A stretch of DNA of 64,000 nt from Chlorophyllum brunneum (taxonomy: Eukaryota; Basidiomycota; Agaricomycetes; Agaricales; Agaricaceae), in NCBI GenBank assembly GCA_963576785.1, contig OY756144.1:2294001-2358000 (forward strand), in the 5' to 3' direction. Below are positions 1 through 11,565 of this stretch, piece by piece; the first letter of the stretch is position 1; every line of letters begins with the position of its first letter. The position numbers were made by a program, and so were the translations under genes. The notes below the pieces were generated by a model, which was not told where the DNA came from, did not search any database, and saw nothing but the letters and a program-made list of their open reading frames with translations.

Positions 1-138
1 AAGTGTGATTTATCTTTCACAATCCAACAGCGATGTAATGGTCGCATAGGTGTAAGGCCGAGGGATGTAAAAATAACCTTCCGCAGTTTATACTGGCAGG
101 CCTTCAACAAGTCTAAGGAATTCAAGCCAAGGTAGGTG

Positions 139-1634
139 TCAGATGATTTCGACGACGATCTTCCCACTAGAGTTGTTTCCTGAGTGTCAGCTACGGAAAT
201 ATGAAACGAATGCAATGAATACTCACATATTTCGGTTTGCTTCCATCTCTTTATGCGCTTCCTGGATCTGATCCCAAGGGTATACCTGAAAAGAATGCGC
301 AGTGATGGGATATGTGAGTGAATTGGGCATAATTAAAATAGATATTTTTACCTTGTAGATGTAGGTCTTGATGGTAGCATTTCCTTCTTCTCCAGAGATA
401 TGGGAAAACGCGTTAGACGTAAACCTATGGAGCGAGAATCAGTATCGGGAGCGAGAAGGAATGAATCATGTCTTCTCACCGCTGTATCAGATCAGCCTGG
501 TACGTAGCCGAACGTGACCGCAAAGTAGAGCCTTCAATATGTAGACGCTTGTATAGTAGTGGCGCAAGGTTCGCTTTCTCGACAATTGGACCTGGACATC
601 ACAACGTTACAGACCGCTGTAATTAGATGAAGGGAAAATCGGTACCGCTCAAGAGGGCCAGCATTGTCATTCGGCCATCGACGGCGAGCGCGTCAACGTT
701 TTTATTGAAGTGGCTCTGCCCAACAAAGTCGATCACAACGTTGACGCCCCTCCCTTCTGTGGTCTTTTTGACGGCGGCGGCGAAATCTTGGGTCTTGTAG
801 TTGACCGCATGTGTGGGACCGTGCGGCATTTTCAGCAACCAGTCAATTTTCTCCTGCGTCGAAGTGGTTACTGTAACGGTACACCTGCACGAGGCGTCGG
901 GTCTACGGCAAAATAACTAGCCCGTGATGCACTCACGCTCCAAAATATCGGGCCAATTGTGCCGCGGCTATGCCTACACCGGATGCACCAGCGTGGATTA
1001 AGACATCATCACACTTGCGTACTTTACCGATCAAGACCAGCGCCTGGTATGCTATGAAATACAACACCAATGTCAGGAAAGCTCGCACGGACAATGGTCC
1101 AGGGCGCTCACCCGTCAGGAATGCCTCTGGAATGCTCGCGGCCTGCGCCCAGGACAAATGTCCGGGTTTCTTTATTATATGGGTCGAAGTTACGGCGATA
1201 TATTCGGCATATGCGCCCTGTAGGGTGAAAAGCCAAGGAAACTCAGCACGCGTTTCATATGAAGGGTAGAACCAATGTTGCTACGTACACCCCCAGCGAG
1301 GCCCAGGACATGGTTTCCAACTTTCCATTCTGTAACATCGGAACCGACTTCGGCGATTACACCTGAGAACTCGACACCAAGGATCGAAGATACACCAGGA
1401 GGTACTGGGTATCTTCCTTCTCGCTGCATTATGTCCATGCGGTTGAGGCCAAACGCCTTAACCTGGGGACGGATTATTCAGTGACTCCGAATAGCGAGAA
1501 ACCAGGCGAGTGGTTGCAGAAGCGTGGCGAACCTGGACTAAGACTTGTCGGGAGGTGATCTCTGGGTTCGGGGCGTCTCCGATGTAGAGATTCTCCGCTG
1601 GTCCAGACCCATCTTTGACTAGAACGGCACGCAT
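139..1634 (-). CDS. PIG3-type NAD(P)H quinone oxidoreductase (zinc-less MDR family)
   Basis: Cytosolic medium-chain dehydrogenase/reductase expected to reduce quinones with NADPH; closest in type to TP53I3/PIG3. Exons joined by eye: first exon starts MRAVLVKDGSGP, then an exon with GLNRMDIMQREG and GVEFSGVIAEVG, then the cofactor-binding stretch HAGASGVGIAAAQLAR, then DFVGQSHF, LRSRSATYQADLI and a last exon ending KIVVEII before TGA. The pieces give an intact protein of about 330 residues, the usual family length. The zinc ligands of true alcohol dehydrogenases are not seen, as expected for this branch. There are about seven introns of 45-90 bp; the first donor is GTTCGC, somewhat weak. The start is the first ATG of an exon that aligns with the family N-terminus. 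Family is clear; the substrate is not. Confidence 0.88.
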
Positions 1635-3439
1635 GCTGGTAAGCTGTTGATGAGAATATCTTCAAGTCCTCTAGCAACGTCTGGTTATAACCGAGCGAAT
1701 CGAAGTCACAGGAAGTCGTCTTTTACGCGGCGGTTTGTTCGGATGACGCATTTTCGTTACGATCTCTCACAAACTTCATTTTGGTGACACGTTCTCACCG
1801 CAAACGCGTCGCGCATGTGCTACGAGATTCCCTCCCAGCAGAATTGGTTGGCAGGTCCCGTTCCAGCATTTCTCGGAGGTAGGTGTTTCTTCGGACCTCC
1901 GTGGACTTCATTGAACTACAGCAGCCACTAGCCACCACAAATAGTGTAGACTCATGCATAATATCTGGTGGGCATCAGGGATGTCACTGACCAAAGAGAG
2001 GAGGGGATCATAATAGAAACAAGATGACAATAGCCTTGATGAGCCGAGAGTGGCTTCTGTAGAACCCAGAGAGATATTTCAAGCTTTGGGGTCGTTTCCA
2101 GCTCCAGAACAGGAATTATCTATGTCCATGTGGCTACTTCAGATATGGAAGCCAATACTAAGGTAGTTCCTGATGCCCGTGTATTTCAAGCTGCCCATGT
2201 TCATGTAAACCAATGGAAGAAAGGGTGAGAGTCGTATCGTCAAAAAGTAGTACTGCACGTGATGAGGCCTGTCAGGAGGAACGAGGTTGGGTGGGTTTCA
2301 TTATAGACCCTAACGTACGAGTATCACAGAAGAGTTCACCGTCCTGTAAAAGCGGCATGAATGATAGCGAAGCCCATTGGTCCTTCGGGAAGTAGACATT
2401 TTGAGGGCCGTATTACCCCGGTAGACATGAGAAAAGGAAGCCCCAAGTAGCGACGTGACGAATGGGAATTTCACGACGGTAACCCAACCAATTTGCTGGA
2501 TCTAGTCGTCACTTGACAAGTATACAGGAGGTATGCAGGGACCAGCTACAAACATCAAATAATGATCACGTATATATTCTCACGGGTACCATCATCAAAA
2601 CTTTGAAAATTTTGTTGGAGCAGTTTCTCTTCCATTTGCCTTGTTCACCATGCTCGGGTTAGGTGTCGTCCAGGTGAGTATTGGATCGGATTTACCCATT
2701 GACTACACGATGAATATTTCGCTATGGTCCGTGTTTCCTAGTAGCGACTAGACACCGCGATCCATCATGCAGAAATCCTTCTACCTAGCTATCTGATATT
2801 TTTTACGTTTTACGTGTCTATTCGTGTTTCGGCTTGCAACATACTGACGCTTTTTATCCGCAGACTCAGTACATATTATTTATGAACTAGCGTGAACGCA
2901 TCCTTTGATCTCAGGTCATATCACTCCACTTCCAAGGGTGGATACCTAACTTGATTTACATTCCACGATGAATAAATGCTATGGTCCGTGTTTCCAAGAG
3001 GCGACTTAAGACATCGCTGAACCAGTGTACCGACATCATTCTACCTAGCTATCTGACATTTCGCTTGCTGATTTTCCCAATCACACCTCTCCTAACCTCT
3101 CACCCTTTGGCTCCAGGTAAATCACCATATGCATTCATCGGAGTATATCCCCATGCATATTCTGCTATTAGTTCCTCTATTGACTGTGGCCTGTGATAAA
3201 ATTCACACGAACAAATGGGCCGATTATCGGAATCCCGTCTTGTCGAAACCGCCGTCATATCTACCGGTTTATCGCCATACCAAGCTGAGGAGTCTGATCT
3301 TGGTATGCGGGTCGCGTCGGTTCAAACTTACTCTTCTGTCCTCATCCTTTGTCATATATAGGCCTGTCCCATTCAATATACTCGTCATCCTGAAACAACA
3401 AGCGAGATTGTACAGTATGAAGTTTATCCCCGCATTTAT
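1635..3439. other. Intergenic region, 1.8 kb, with an imperfect direct repeat
   Basis: No reading frame here shows family features or convincing splice structure. The only structure I see is an imperfect direct repeat of about 95 bp (about 2708-2803 and 2966-3062), listed separately. It should also hold the promoter of the quinone oxidoreductase. Confidence 0.5.
2708..3062. repeat. Imperfect direct repeat, two ~95 bp copies about 160 bp apart
   Basis: Copy 1 (about 2708-2803) and copy 2 (about 2966-3062) share the blocks GCTATGGTCCGTGTTTCC and TTCTACCTAGCTATCTGA in the same order and at similar spacing. Substitutions and small indels lie between them. I see no terminal inverted repeats or target-site duplication, so the origin (local duplication or decayed element) is open. 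Confidence 0.65.
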
Positions 3440-4477
3440 TCAAGATTGAACAGCCTTCAACTGGGCCTAGAATCAGGATACCCTTACGTGAGTAACCACC
3501 CCACTCAGGACATGCGAAACTTACGAGCAATGTAGTCGACGCAGCAGGACATCCAACTCCAGGTCCATTCAGATTTTGTAACGTAACAAGCGCAGCCTGG
3601 ATCCTAGCAGCCTGGGACGCGTTTGAACCATCTGTGGGGAACGTTACAGGGACACTCGGGTTATTCACGGCGTGGCCAGCAGCGACGTCCCGGCTCAACG
3701 CCTGTACATGTGTGCAATCAAGTAATCAGAGATCTTGGCTACAGTCGATGCATGGAGGCTAACTACGAACCTTGATGAGAGTGTCACGGTCTGGTGGACA
3801 TGAACAAGGAATCTTGACCACTTGGCCCGCGTCGTTCTTGATCCCATCGCAATCTCCAGTTCCAGTTGGGTTCTGTCCCGCCTTCACTCCGAGATCCGGA
3901 ACCAGGGCAGGATTGACACCCCCACTTGCAGATGCAGATGTGGGTGCGGCGGGTGAGGGTGCGGCTACGAGTGCAGCGGGGGTATCAGCTCCATCCTGAA
4001 TGGCTTTCTGCAGTGCCACAAAGTTGGATGCAGCCGCAGGACATCCTACACCAGGTCCTTCCAAATTCTGCAACGTCACGAGGAGAGTCTGTACCCTCGC
4101 CAATTTGTCGTCCTTAGAGTCTCCTGTGGGGAAGGAGACGCTAATTCCAGCATTGTTGACGGCATGTCCTGCGTTGACGTTCGCGTTCACGGCCTGTAGA
4201 TGTTACTTGTCAGTAAACCGAACATACTAACGGGGGGGGGACGTACCTGAAGGAATGAGGCTCTATCAGGCGGACATGAACAAGGAATTTTGACAACTTG
4301 TCCAGCAGCATTTTTTATCCCATCACAATCACCTGTACCAGTTGGATTCACGCCTGGTTGGACACCAAAGTCGGGAACGAGGTTCGGGTCGACATCTCTT
4401 TTGACATTCGACACAGGCAAAGAGGAGACGGCGAGGATGATGGAGAGGGTAGTGAACACAACGTTAATGAACTGCAT
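3440..4477 (-). CDS. Secreted protein made of two tandem ~110-residue repeats
   Basis: Hydrophobic signal peptide (MQFINVVFTTLSIILAVSS) followed by two copies of one module. Each copy runs: LVPDxGV, NPTGTGDCDGIKN, GQVVKIPCSCPPDR, an intron, AGHAVNN, a VSFPT/VTFPT strand, LVTLQNL, GPGVGCPAA. Linker between them is Ala/Ser/Pro-rich. Cysteines (GDCDG, CSC, VGCPA) are kept in both copies, suggesting disulfides. Introns fall at the same place after SCPPDR in both repeats. A third intron (donor GTAAGT) exists only in repeat 2, and splicing it gives the terminal QLKAVQS before TGA, which matches repeat 1 (LQKAIQ). I do not recognise a named domain; related secreted proteins are, to my recollection, common and uncharacterised in Agaricomycetes. 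Function unknown; extracellular location is inferred from the signal peptide. Confidence 0.8.
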
Positions 4478-5406
4478 ATTTTTTTTAATATGGTACTCGT
4501 GGATGGGTTGTGAATACAATTGTGTGTCTTTTTCTGAGAACCGGCAGGTGATATTTTCTTTCAGAGTTGAATGAATGAGTGAATGAACCCTCGACTTGCG
4601 TAGGGACGAGCGGGAAGGACTTTTTTCTTGAAAAAAAAAAGAATAGAAAGAAAATGTTGACACAGTCAACGAGCCGGGGACAAAAAAGGGCACTAGAAAG
4701 AGAATGGGAAGGGGGAGAAGAAAAGAGAAAGCGATGAAATCCAAAACTGATGGTGGTGCCCATTCTTATACTACAAGTGATTTCATTCAAACACATGGTT
4801 GATGTATTCTGGCTGATGTCGTGTCTATCGTGTTGTTGGCAACATTCATCTCGTCCCTCGCAACTCATCTTTTGTTTCATCACCATCCGTTTCTTTACAA
4901 CCGAGGTGCTGTAAAACCACTTTCGAGCATATTTAGGACAACGGGCAATAAGCAAGGGATGCCAAAATTTTTTTTCTTAATTCCAAAAGTCGTATATACA
5001 TCAAGTCTTACTCTTTGTCATAAGAGGTAAGGGGTCATAAAAAATCTATACACAAATAAGTGTGGGAAGGGGGGGGGGGGGAGGTTTCCGGTATTCATCG
5101 TATCATAAAAGGGGGTGCAAGTAAAGTAAGAGAATAAAAAATAATTCAAGGAATAGAGTTTGTTCTATGAGCTGAATTTGAAAGACTAAGACGAAGAGCA
5201 CTGATTGCTTCGTCAGGATGGTGGTAGGTAGGAGGGGTGAAGAGTTGATATAGGTGGAGTAAATGAGGGTGTATGTATGTTCGTCTTTACGAACAGTTCG
5301 GGAAGAAAAGAAAAAGGAGAGGGCAAAGCGGAGAAGGAACTTGGCAGGGTGGGGTGAAAAGAACAAAGAAGCAATTTCCAGAAACTCGAACCAAAAAAAG
5401 ACGCAA
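4478..5406. other. Intergenic region, 0.9 kb, low-complexity stretches
   Basis: Holds the presumed promoter of the repeat protein (minus strand) and the 3' flank of fzo1. Contains an A-rich run near 4630 and a run of 12-13 G near 5068-5080. No supported gene. Confidence 0.45.
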
Positions 5407-8151
5407 TCACGCAACAAGTTCCTCCAACCTAACCTCCCCTCTAATTCTCTCCGTCTTTTCCATAACACCTTCAAACCACTCTTTCGCCTTCTTCGCCAGT
5501 TTCTCAGCTTCCTCAGCACCTTTAACCTCCTTCGCCCTCTCTTCCAAAGCACCCCTAAACCTCTCTCGTAAATCCCACGAAGCAAGTCTCAACACTTTTC
5601 TCGTTTCTCTACCCACTCTCTCCGCATGAGCATCAATGAAACTCTGTGTGGGAGTTTGATTGCTCAAGGAGTATGATACGATTGGCAGTTGATGTTGATG
5701 CTGATGCTGGTGTTGTTGGATTTCACGTTGTTGACGTTGACGTTGTTGTTGTCGATGTTGCCTGAGCACTTGTGCTCTAACTCGTTTCCCAATCGTCTTT
5801 GGTACAGACGAAGGCAACTCGAATATCAAATACACGCCCAAACCAATCGTCGCAATACCCAACACCGGTGCAACCCATTTCCTCGAACTTTCATTCGAAA
5901 ACACATCCCCAATCCTCAACACCCCCTCAATTATCCCTCTCGCACCAATAGCTTGTCCACCAACCATTGTAATCGCACTAAGTCCCACTCCGAGAACGCT
6001 AAGCGCGGTCGTACTCGGCCCTTCATCCTCATCTTCAAGTTCGACAGAATGTTTGTTTGATTCAGGTGAGATATAGATGAGGAATTGTTGATTAAAGTCG
6101 AAAAGATCGAAGAATGTCGTTTCGAGTAGTTCTGGACGAGTCGCGAGACCGATTCCGAGACCTTGTGTACCACCAGCAACGATAGCAGTACCACTCCCTC
6201 CACGTCGCTTATGATTGTTGCCTCTCCCGCCGCGTCGATGAACGCTGAACATCGCTTCGGGCATAAACACTCTCCTCGTTCTCTCCACTCCTTGAGGTAG
6301 ATGAACTTCTCCAATTGCCTTAATCTTATTCACACCAGCACTAGTGCTCAGTCTGGCTTCATCTTCAGCCAATTTCACCGCAGCGTCTATACTCGCCAAC
6401 AACGCTCGACGAACGTCCCGTGCATAATCCCAAATAGCCAAAAAGCCGGGATAGGTAGGAAGTTGGATAGGAGCGTTGGGAATACCGAGAAGACCTTGTG
6501 CGACACGGTCGAGGGCATTGTTGAGTATAGATTTAGTATCATTTGAAGCTCGGGAAGTTCCTTCTTCCTCTGCAGATTCCAAAGCTTCCTCAAGTACATC
6601 CCTAGAAGATTTCATCTTCTCGAGTACGGGACGTGAAGTTGAGAGATCCGCAAGAGCTTTTTGGATTTCGAAATCAGCGACGATGGTGTTGGCGCTAGAG
6701 AGGAGTTCGACGTCGGAGAGAATGTTTTGAAGGTAGGTCGTTACGGGTTGGAGTTTTGATTTGGAGCGTTTGACAAGGACGAAGGAGCGCAGTGCGGATT
6801 CGAGGTCATCAAAAGCTGGATTGGCGGTGTATGGCTGGAGTGCAGTGGCAGAGTCAACAAAGTGGACCAGATCCTCCGCATCATCGTGTGTTCTCGGACT
6901 GAGTTGTTTGATTTGATCAAGAACCAGTCTTCGACACTTTTCCTTGTTCTTTATCTGGTCAAATTTGTTGACGACGATGAAGAGGTAAGCTTTTTCGTTG
7001 CTTGCGTTCCAAAGAAATTCTTTAGCGGAAAGAGTAAAATGGTTCTCGGCAGAAACGACAAAGACGACAACATCAATTTCTTCCTGGCGGGCAAAGACGG
7101 CTGTAGTTTTGAGACTGTCGCGATTGAGACCTGGCGCGTCGATGAGAGAGATGTCGACGACACCGTTGTTAAGGAGAGATTCGGATGGAGCGCGGGAGTC
7201 GGCCAAGTAGACCTTGATCACTTGTTGCATCGCTTCGTTGTCCGCGACGATATCTTCCAAGTCCGCAATTGTGCCACAGGTGTAGGTAGATTCGTCGTTG
7301 ATGTCATATTCTACGCCCTCTCTAAGGACGTGGACTTCCTCCTTGCCTTGATTTTCTGCTGCGTCGTGAACTTCGCAAAAAGCGGTTGTACAGGGCTGCT
7401 GGTCGACGGGCATGACCTCGCGACGGAGGAGCGCATTGACGAATGTGGATTTACCAGCGTTGAGGTCGCCTGTGACGAGAACTTTGGAAGAGGTGTCTTC
7501 GACGCGGAGACGGAGCTTGTCGATATGGGACATGGAGGCTCCGATACGGTCATCAAGGAGATTGGCAATAGAGGATTTTTCGAGTTGATGGACCAAAGAC
7601 GCGGCGGTGGATGAAGAATGAGATCCGAGTTTGAGGTCGAGCTTGAGAACGTTGAACTCGGCCGAAGGGATGAGTCTGTCGTCGTCGGGTTCCTTCTCAG
7701 CTCCCGAGTCCGTCGATTCGTCCTCCTGGACGTCATGGAGGGAGGGGAGGGTAATACGACGGGTGAACCCCTGCTTGGGGTGTACAATGACCTCTGCCTC
7801 GAAGGATGGGTCGTCTGCGAAGGAGAGGGAGCGGCGGGGAGCAGCTCTCCGCATGGGTGGAGCGGTATCCTCTGTGGGAGTGGGACCCTGAGAGGGTTGT
7901 TCGCGCAGCTGGGGGTACCGAACAACCCATTCGTTCTTGTTAAAGGTGCGGATGTCGCCGAGCACCGTCTTGGTCGAGTCGATCGCGTTCAGGAGACTAT
8001 GGCGAGTTTAAGTCAAATTTTGGTAAAGGCGGAAGAGCACGCACCGGTCCTTTTGGTCGATGTAGGCTTCCTGAACGTCCTCGACCTTGAGCTGGCGGTC
8101 GCTGTTGATGGCGGCGAGGGGAGTGTCCGTGAGGGACTCTTTCTGCGCCAT
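5407..8151 (-). CDS. fzo1: Mitofusin-type transmembrane GTPase (Fzo1)
   Basis: Dynamin-superfamily GTPase of the mitochondrial outer membrane that drives mitochondrial fusion. Two exons, one 48 bp intron (7997-8044); about 898 residues, in line with fungal Fzo1. Exon 1 begins MAQKESLTDTPLAA. GTPase motifs: G1 GDLNAGKST, G3 DAPGLN, G4 NKFD. A hydrophobic hairpin near the C-terminal third (from about ALSVLGVGLSAITMVGG to VLGIATIGLGVYLIF) fits the two membrane passes with a short inter-membrane loop. The C-terminus is charged and helical (heptad-repeat region). Oddity: after the second membrane segment there is a Gln/His-rich low-complexity tract (about 5690-5765) that looks like a triplet-repeat expansion. 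The start is the first ATG of exon 1; the divergent vts1 gene begins 350 bp away. Confidence 0.93.
5690..5765. repeat. Imperfect triplet/hexamer microsatellite inside fzo1
   Basis: Runs of GATGTT/GCTGAT and GTTGTT/GACGTT on the plus strand encode a Gln/His/Arg-rich stretch of the Fzo1 cytosolic tail on the minus strand. Such tracts commonly vary in length between strains. Confidence 0.7.
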
Positions 8152-8502
8152 GGTGGTGCTGAGCAAGGATGGGCTGGTCCGGTGATGGTTGTTCCGCGTG
8201 ATTACATGAGCACTCCCGTCACTACCCGGCACACCCCCCCCCCACTAGCAGCGCTCCCCCTGAAATTAGCCCAGCGGTCTGCAGCTGCTCCCCTGCCCCC
8301 CCGCGCGTGCCCCAGACCAGCAGTGGCAGAGAGGCGGGAGATATGGCGGAGGAGTGTGACACGTGACTGGTGACTGACAACGGCGGGTGTGGAATTGGCG
8401 ATCACGCATTCTTGTTCTTTGCTAGACCGGCAGGCCCGCTGGTCTCGTCTAGATTCACTCTCTCGCCACCGGTGTCTCTAGTTTTTCTCTTTTTCTCGTC
8501 CA
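8152..8502. promoter_or_regulatory. Shared divergent promoter region of fzo1 and vts1
   Basis: About 350 bp separate the two ATGs, which point away from each other. The stretch is C/T-rich (polypyrimidine runs around 8230-8250 and 8280-8310) with no clear TATA box, as is common for constitutive fungal genes. Shared regulation is inferred from geometry only. Confidence 0.5.
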
Positions 8503-10748
8503 ATGAGCCTCCGTCCACCCTCCACAAGCCCAAGCCCGTCCCCAGGGCCCAGCGAGAGCGGCAAGGTCAGCGCCCGCCAGTCAATGGGTCCCTCTGCCCG
8601 TGGCACCCCCACTCTCGTCCCTGGCTCTCCTCGCCCTGGTGGACAGTCCAGCGCAAGACCCACCAGCGAGCTTCTGGGCAGTGCAGGCATGTTCCAAACC
8701 CCAGAAGGTCTGCTTCCTCTTCCTCGTTCTTTCCCCTTGCTCATCTCTCTCTCCAGCTGAGGCTCTTGATCAATGGTTTGAAAACCTTCAGAATTACGAA
8801 GCTACTCTCGTATGTTTCTCTCTTTCTTCCCTTCCCCTCTGATGGCTCATCCCTCCACAGGAGGATATGGCTGCTGCCTCCCTAGACGTTAATTTCAAAG
8901 AGGAACTGGGTGCCATCGAGCAATGTCAGTCCACTAATACACCCCCACTTTCATTGTTCTAACCCTCTTCCAGGGTTCAAGGTCCTCTCAGAAGCAGAGC
9001 GCACAGCCGCTCTATACAGTCTTCTTCAACATTCTACCCAAGTTCAAATTCGCTTCTTCATCACCGTCCTCCAACAAATGGCCAGGTCCGACCCAATGAC
9101 TGCCCTCCTCAGTCCTGCCATGGGTACGCATCATTTCCCACCCTTTTTGTCATGATCATCAATCACCCCTAACCGCCGGCTATTTTCCATTCCATTTCTC
9201 CCAGGTTCAATGCAGAGCCAAATGGAAGCTAGCCTCGCAAGGATGAAGTCTCCTGGCCTCAAATCCAACATGCCAGCCTCCCCCACCACACGCGGCTTTA
9301 ATGCCAACCGTCAGTCCCTCATCCTCGACAATAACTCTTCCTTTTTGTCTCCCGATTCTGCCGCTGGGAATTCCAGTGGCCCATCAGACGCTGCAGCCAC
9401 ACTCGCCCAACAAAGGGCTAAATTGAAAGCAGGTAACCCCGTGCACAGGATTTCTGCCCCTGTTTTGGCTTCTGCTGGGCCTGATGGTCGGGCTTCCTGG
9501 GCCGCCGCATCTTCACTCGCTCAAGTCTCCGAAGCGAATGCTCCAGCGCAGGAAATCGTCATTGGAGCTTCTCGTCCAAAGAGCAGCGACTTTTCCGGAA
9601 CCTTGCCTTCCCCCCATCTTGGCGGTGGAACCACCGGCGAAAGTGATAGCTGGGCTAGCATGGTCAACACTCCTGCCATACCCCTCTTCCCCAAGAATAC
9701 TCAGTCCTTGGATTCGGCTTCTGCAAAGCTGAATGAATGGAACAAAAACTCTGGGCCCGGTGTTCCGCGTATGGGCGATCCTACCATCCATCGTAAGAAG
9801 CCAACACCCGGCGACAAGGGCAACGATAATTATGACGACAACGGGAACATGGTCAACGGCAGTCAGAACCACGACACGCGAGGGCGTAACGCCTCTGGAG
9901 GAATGCGAAATGCTAGCGGGGGTTGGGGAAGTCGGGGCCAGGCGCCCTCTTCTACCAACAACGGTCCCTCCAACAATCGATTCAACAACAATAACAACAT
10001 TAACAACGCTGACGACCCGAACGGTATTAATGGCTTGGGCATGCAACTCGGTGGACTCCATCTGGGTATGGGATCACCCCAAATGCCGGGTATGCCTGGG
10101 ATGGCCAATAATGCTGCTGCTGCAGCCGCCCTAGCCAATATGGCCGGACCGATGAGTCCGTTTAATATGAATATGTTGAGTGCAATGGCACTTTCCCCAG
10201 AGGCGCAGTTACTGGCACAAGTTGCAGCTGCTAATGCTCAGGGGTACGGACATCCAGGATGGTTGGGTATGCAATCGATGTCCGCTGGAATTAATCAACA
10301 CAATATGGGAGGAGGGGTGGGGAGACGTGGTGGACCACCGACTGGTCGATCACCTGGCTTAAGAAGTGTTTCTAGCGCAAGTACAGGTGTAGGAGGGAGT
10401 GGAGGAAGTGGGTCAACACCAAAGGGAGAAGAAGATGTTGATCCCGCGTTGTTGAATGATATACCGGCTTGGTTGAGGAGTTTGAGATTGCATAAGTATA
10501 CACCGAATTTTGAAGGGATGAGGTGGCAGGATATGGTGGTTTTGGATGAAGGACAGTTGGAGGCGAAAGGTGTGGCGGCGTTGGGTGCACGAAGGAAGAT
10601 GTTGAAAACGTTTGAAGTTGTGAGGAGGAAGATGGGAATGGAGAGTGCTGGTGGTGTTTCGATGATGGGCAGTGGAAGTGTACCGGTTAGCGCGGCTACC
10701 AGTGCTGGAGTTGGTGTTGGGAATGGGCCCAACTCGGCGGCGGTTTGA
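8503..10748 (+). CDS. vts1: Vts1/Smaug-type SAM-domain RNA-binding protein
   Basis: Post-transcriptional regulator expected to bind stem-loop (Smaug recognition element) mRNAs and promote their deadenylation. Four introns (8708-8756, 8810-8860, 8925-8973, 9124-9204) give about 670 residues. The N-terminus is Ser/Pro-rich. A conserved helical block follows: [17 protein letters not shown], then [13 protein letters not shown] and [19 protein letters not shown], the N-terminal region typical of fungal Vts1. The middle is Asn/Gly/Met-rich and disordered. The SAM domain is near residues 571-632 (from [16 protein letters not shown] through [19 protein letters not shown]), carrying the basic GARRKML helix used for RNA contact. 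The start is the first ATG in frame; the stop is followed by an A/T-rich 3' region. Confidence 0.92.
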
Positions 10749-11565
10749 GCCCGAGGTCAACTCCTGTTTAAAAAAATTGGTTTTTTTCCCCTTCTTTACT
10801 ACTATGCCTCTCGTTTGTTTCTATTTCTCTGTACGACCGCTTTTGTCTACTACTATGCGAGCTTTTTATAACGACTACTTTTGCGATTACCTCTACCTTT
10901 TGTTTGTTTTTTTTTAATGTATGTGTTGGACTTTTATTCGGGGGGAGGGAAAAATATACTTGGGCTGGATGGCCTTTTGGTATTATATTTTCATAGAACA
11001 GTAGTTCTGGCATTGTTTGTTTACTTCACTTGGGTGAAAGTTCCTTCGCGAAGATGTGTAATGCCCGATAGGTGATTGGTGAGGGTTAATGCGCAGAGTA
11101 TATATAAGAGGTGACGATAACATTTCGATGCTCTCCCCTGCTTGAGAATCTATCTTTTCCACGCTGCAGGTGAGATTTTCGAGTTGTTGATTTTGTTTTC
11201 TTGGCCGAACCGTCGAACGCGTGGAGTATCTATCACCCAGGTACCACTCTCTGCGTGGTTGGCTTCTTGGTGCACACCCCTTATATCGCTATACAAGTAA
11301 GGAGACGGGGTGGGCCGGCAAAATGATGGAGATTATCAACTGATATCTACTCTATTGTCCACCAAAGCCACAACTGATCAAAATACCTTTTTTGACATCT
11401 GATAAATCTCTCTCACCAGATCCTCGCGGAAGCCCCCTATCGGATATACTCAGCGCAACCCTCCGACATATAAAAACAAATTTCGCTTTGGCAAAATCTC
11501 TCTCTCTCTCCTTCTTATCAACTGCTTTGACCACGAGAACTTCTTGATATCAAACCGACGTTCAA
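10749..11565. other. Intergenic region between vts1 and a short-chain dehydrogenase
   Basis: 3' flank of vts1 with T-rich runs, then a promoter region with TATA-like sequences near 11097-11108 and 11469-11476. No gene is supported. Confidence 0.5.
11469..11476 (+). promoter_or_regulatory. TATA box of the short-chain dehydrogenase gene
   Basis: TATAAAAA about 90 bp upstream of the ATG at 11566, preceding a CT-rich leader. Consensus and distance both fit a fungal core promoter. Confidence 0.6.

Noticed and set aside
6862..7614. 250-codon plus-strand frame antisense to the fzo1 GTPase domain
   Set aside because: A shadow of the conserved GTPase coding sequence on the minus strand; codon bias of the true gene keeps the opposite frame open.
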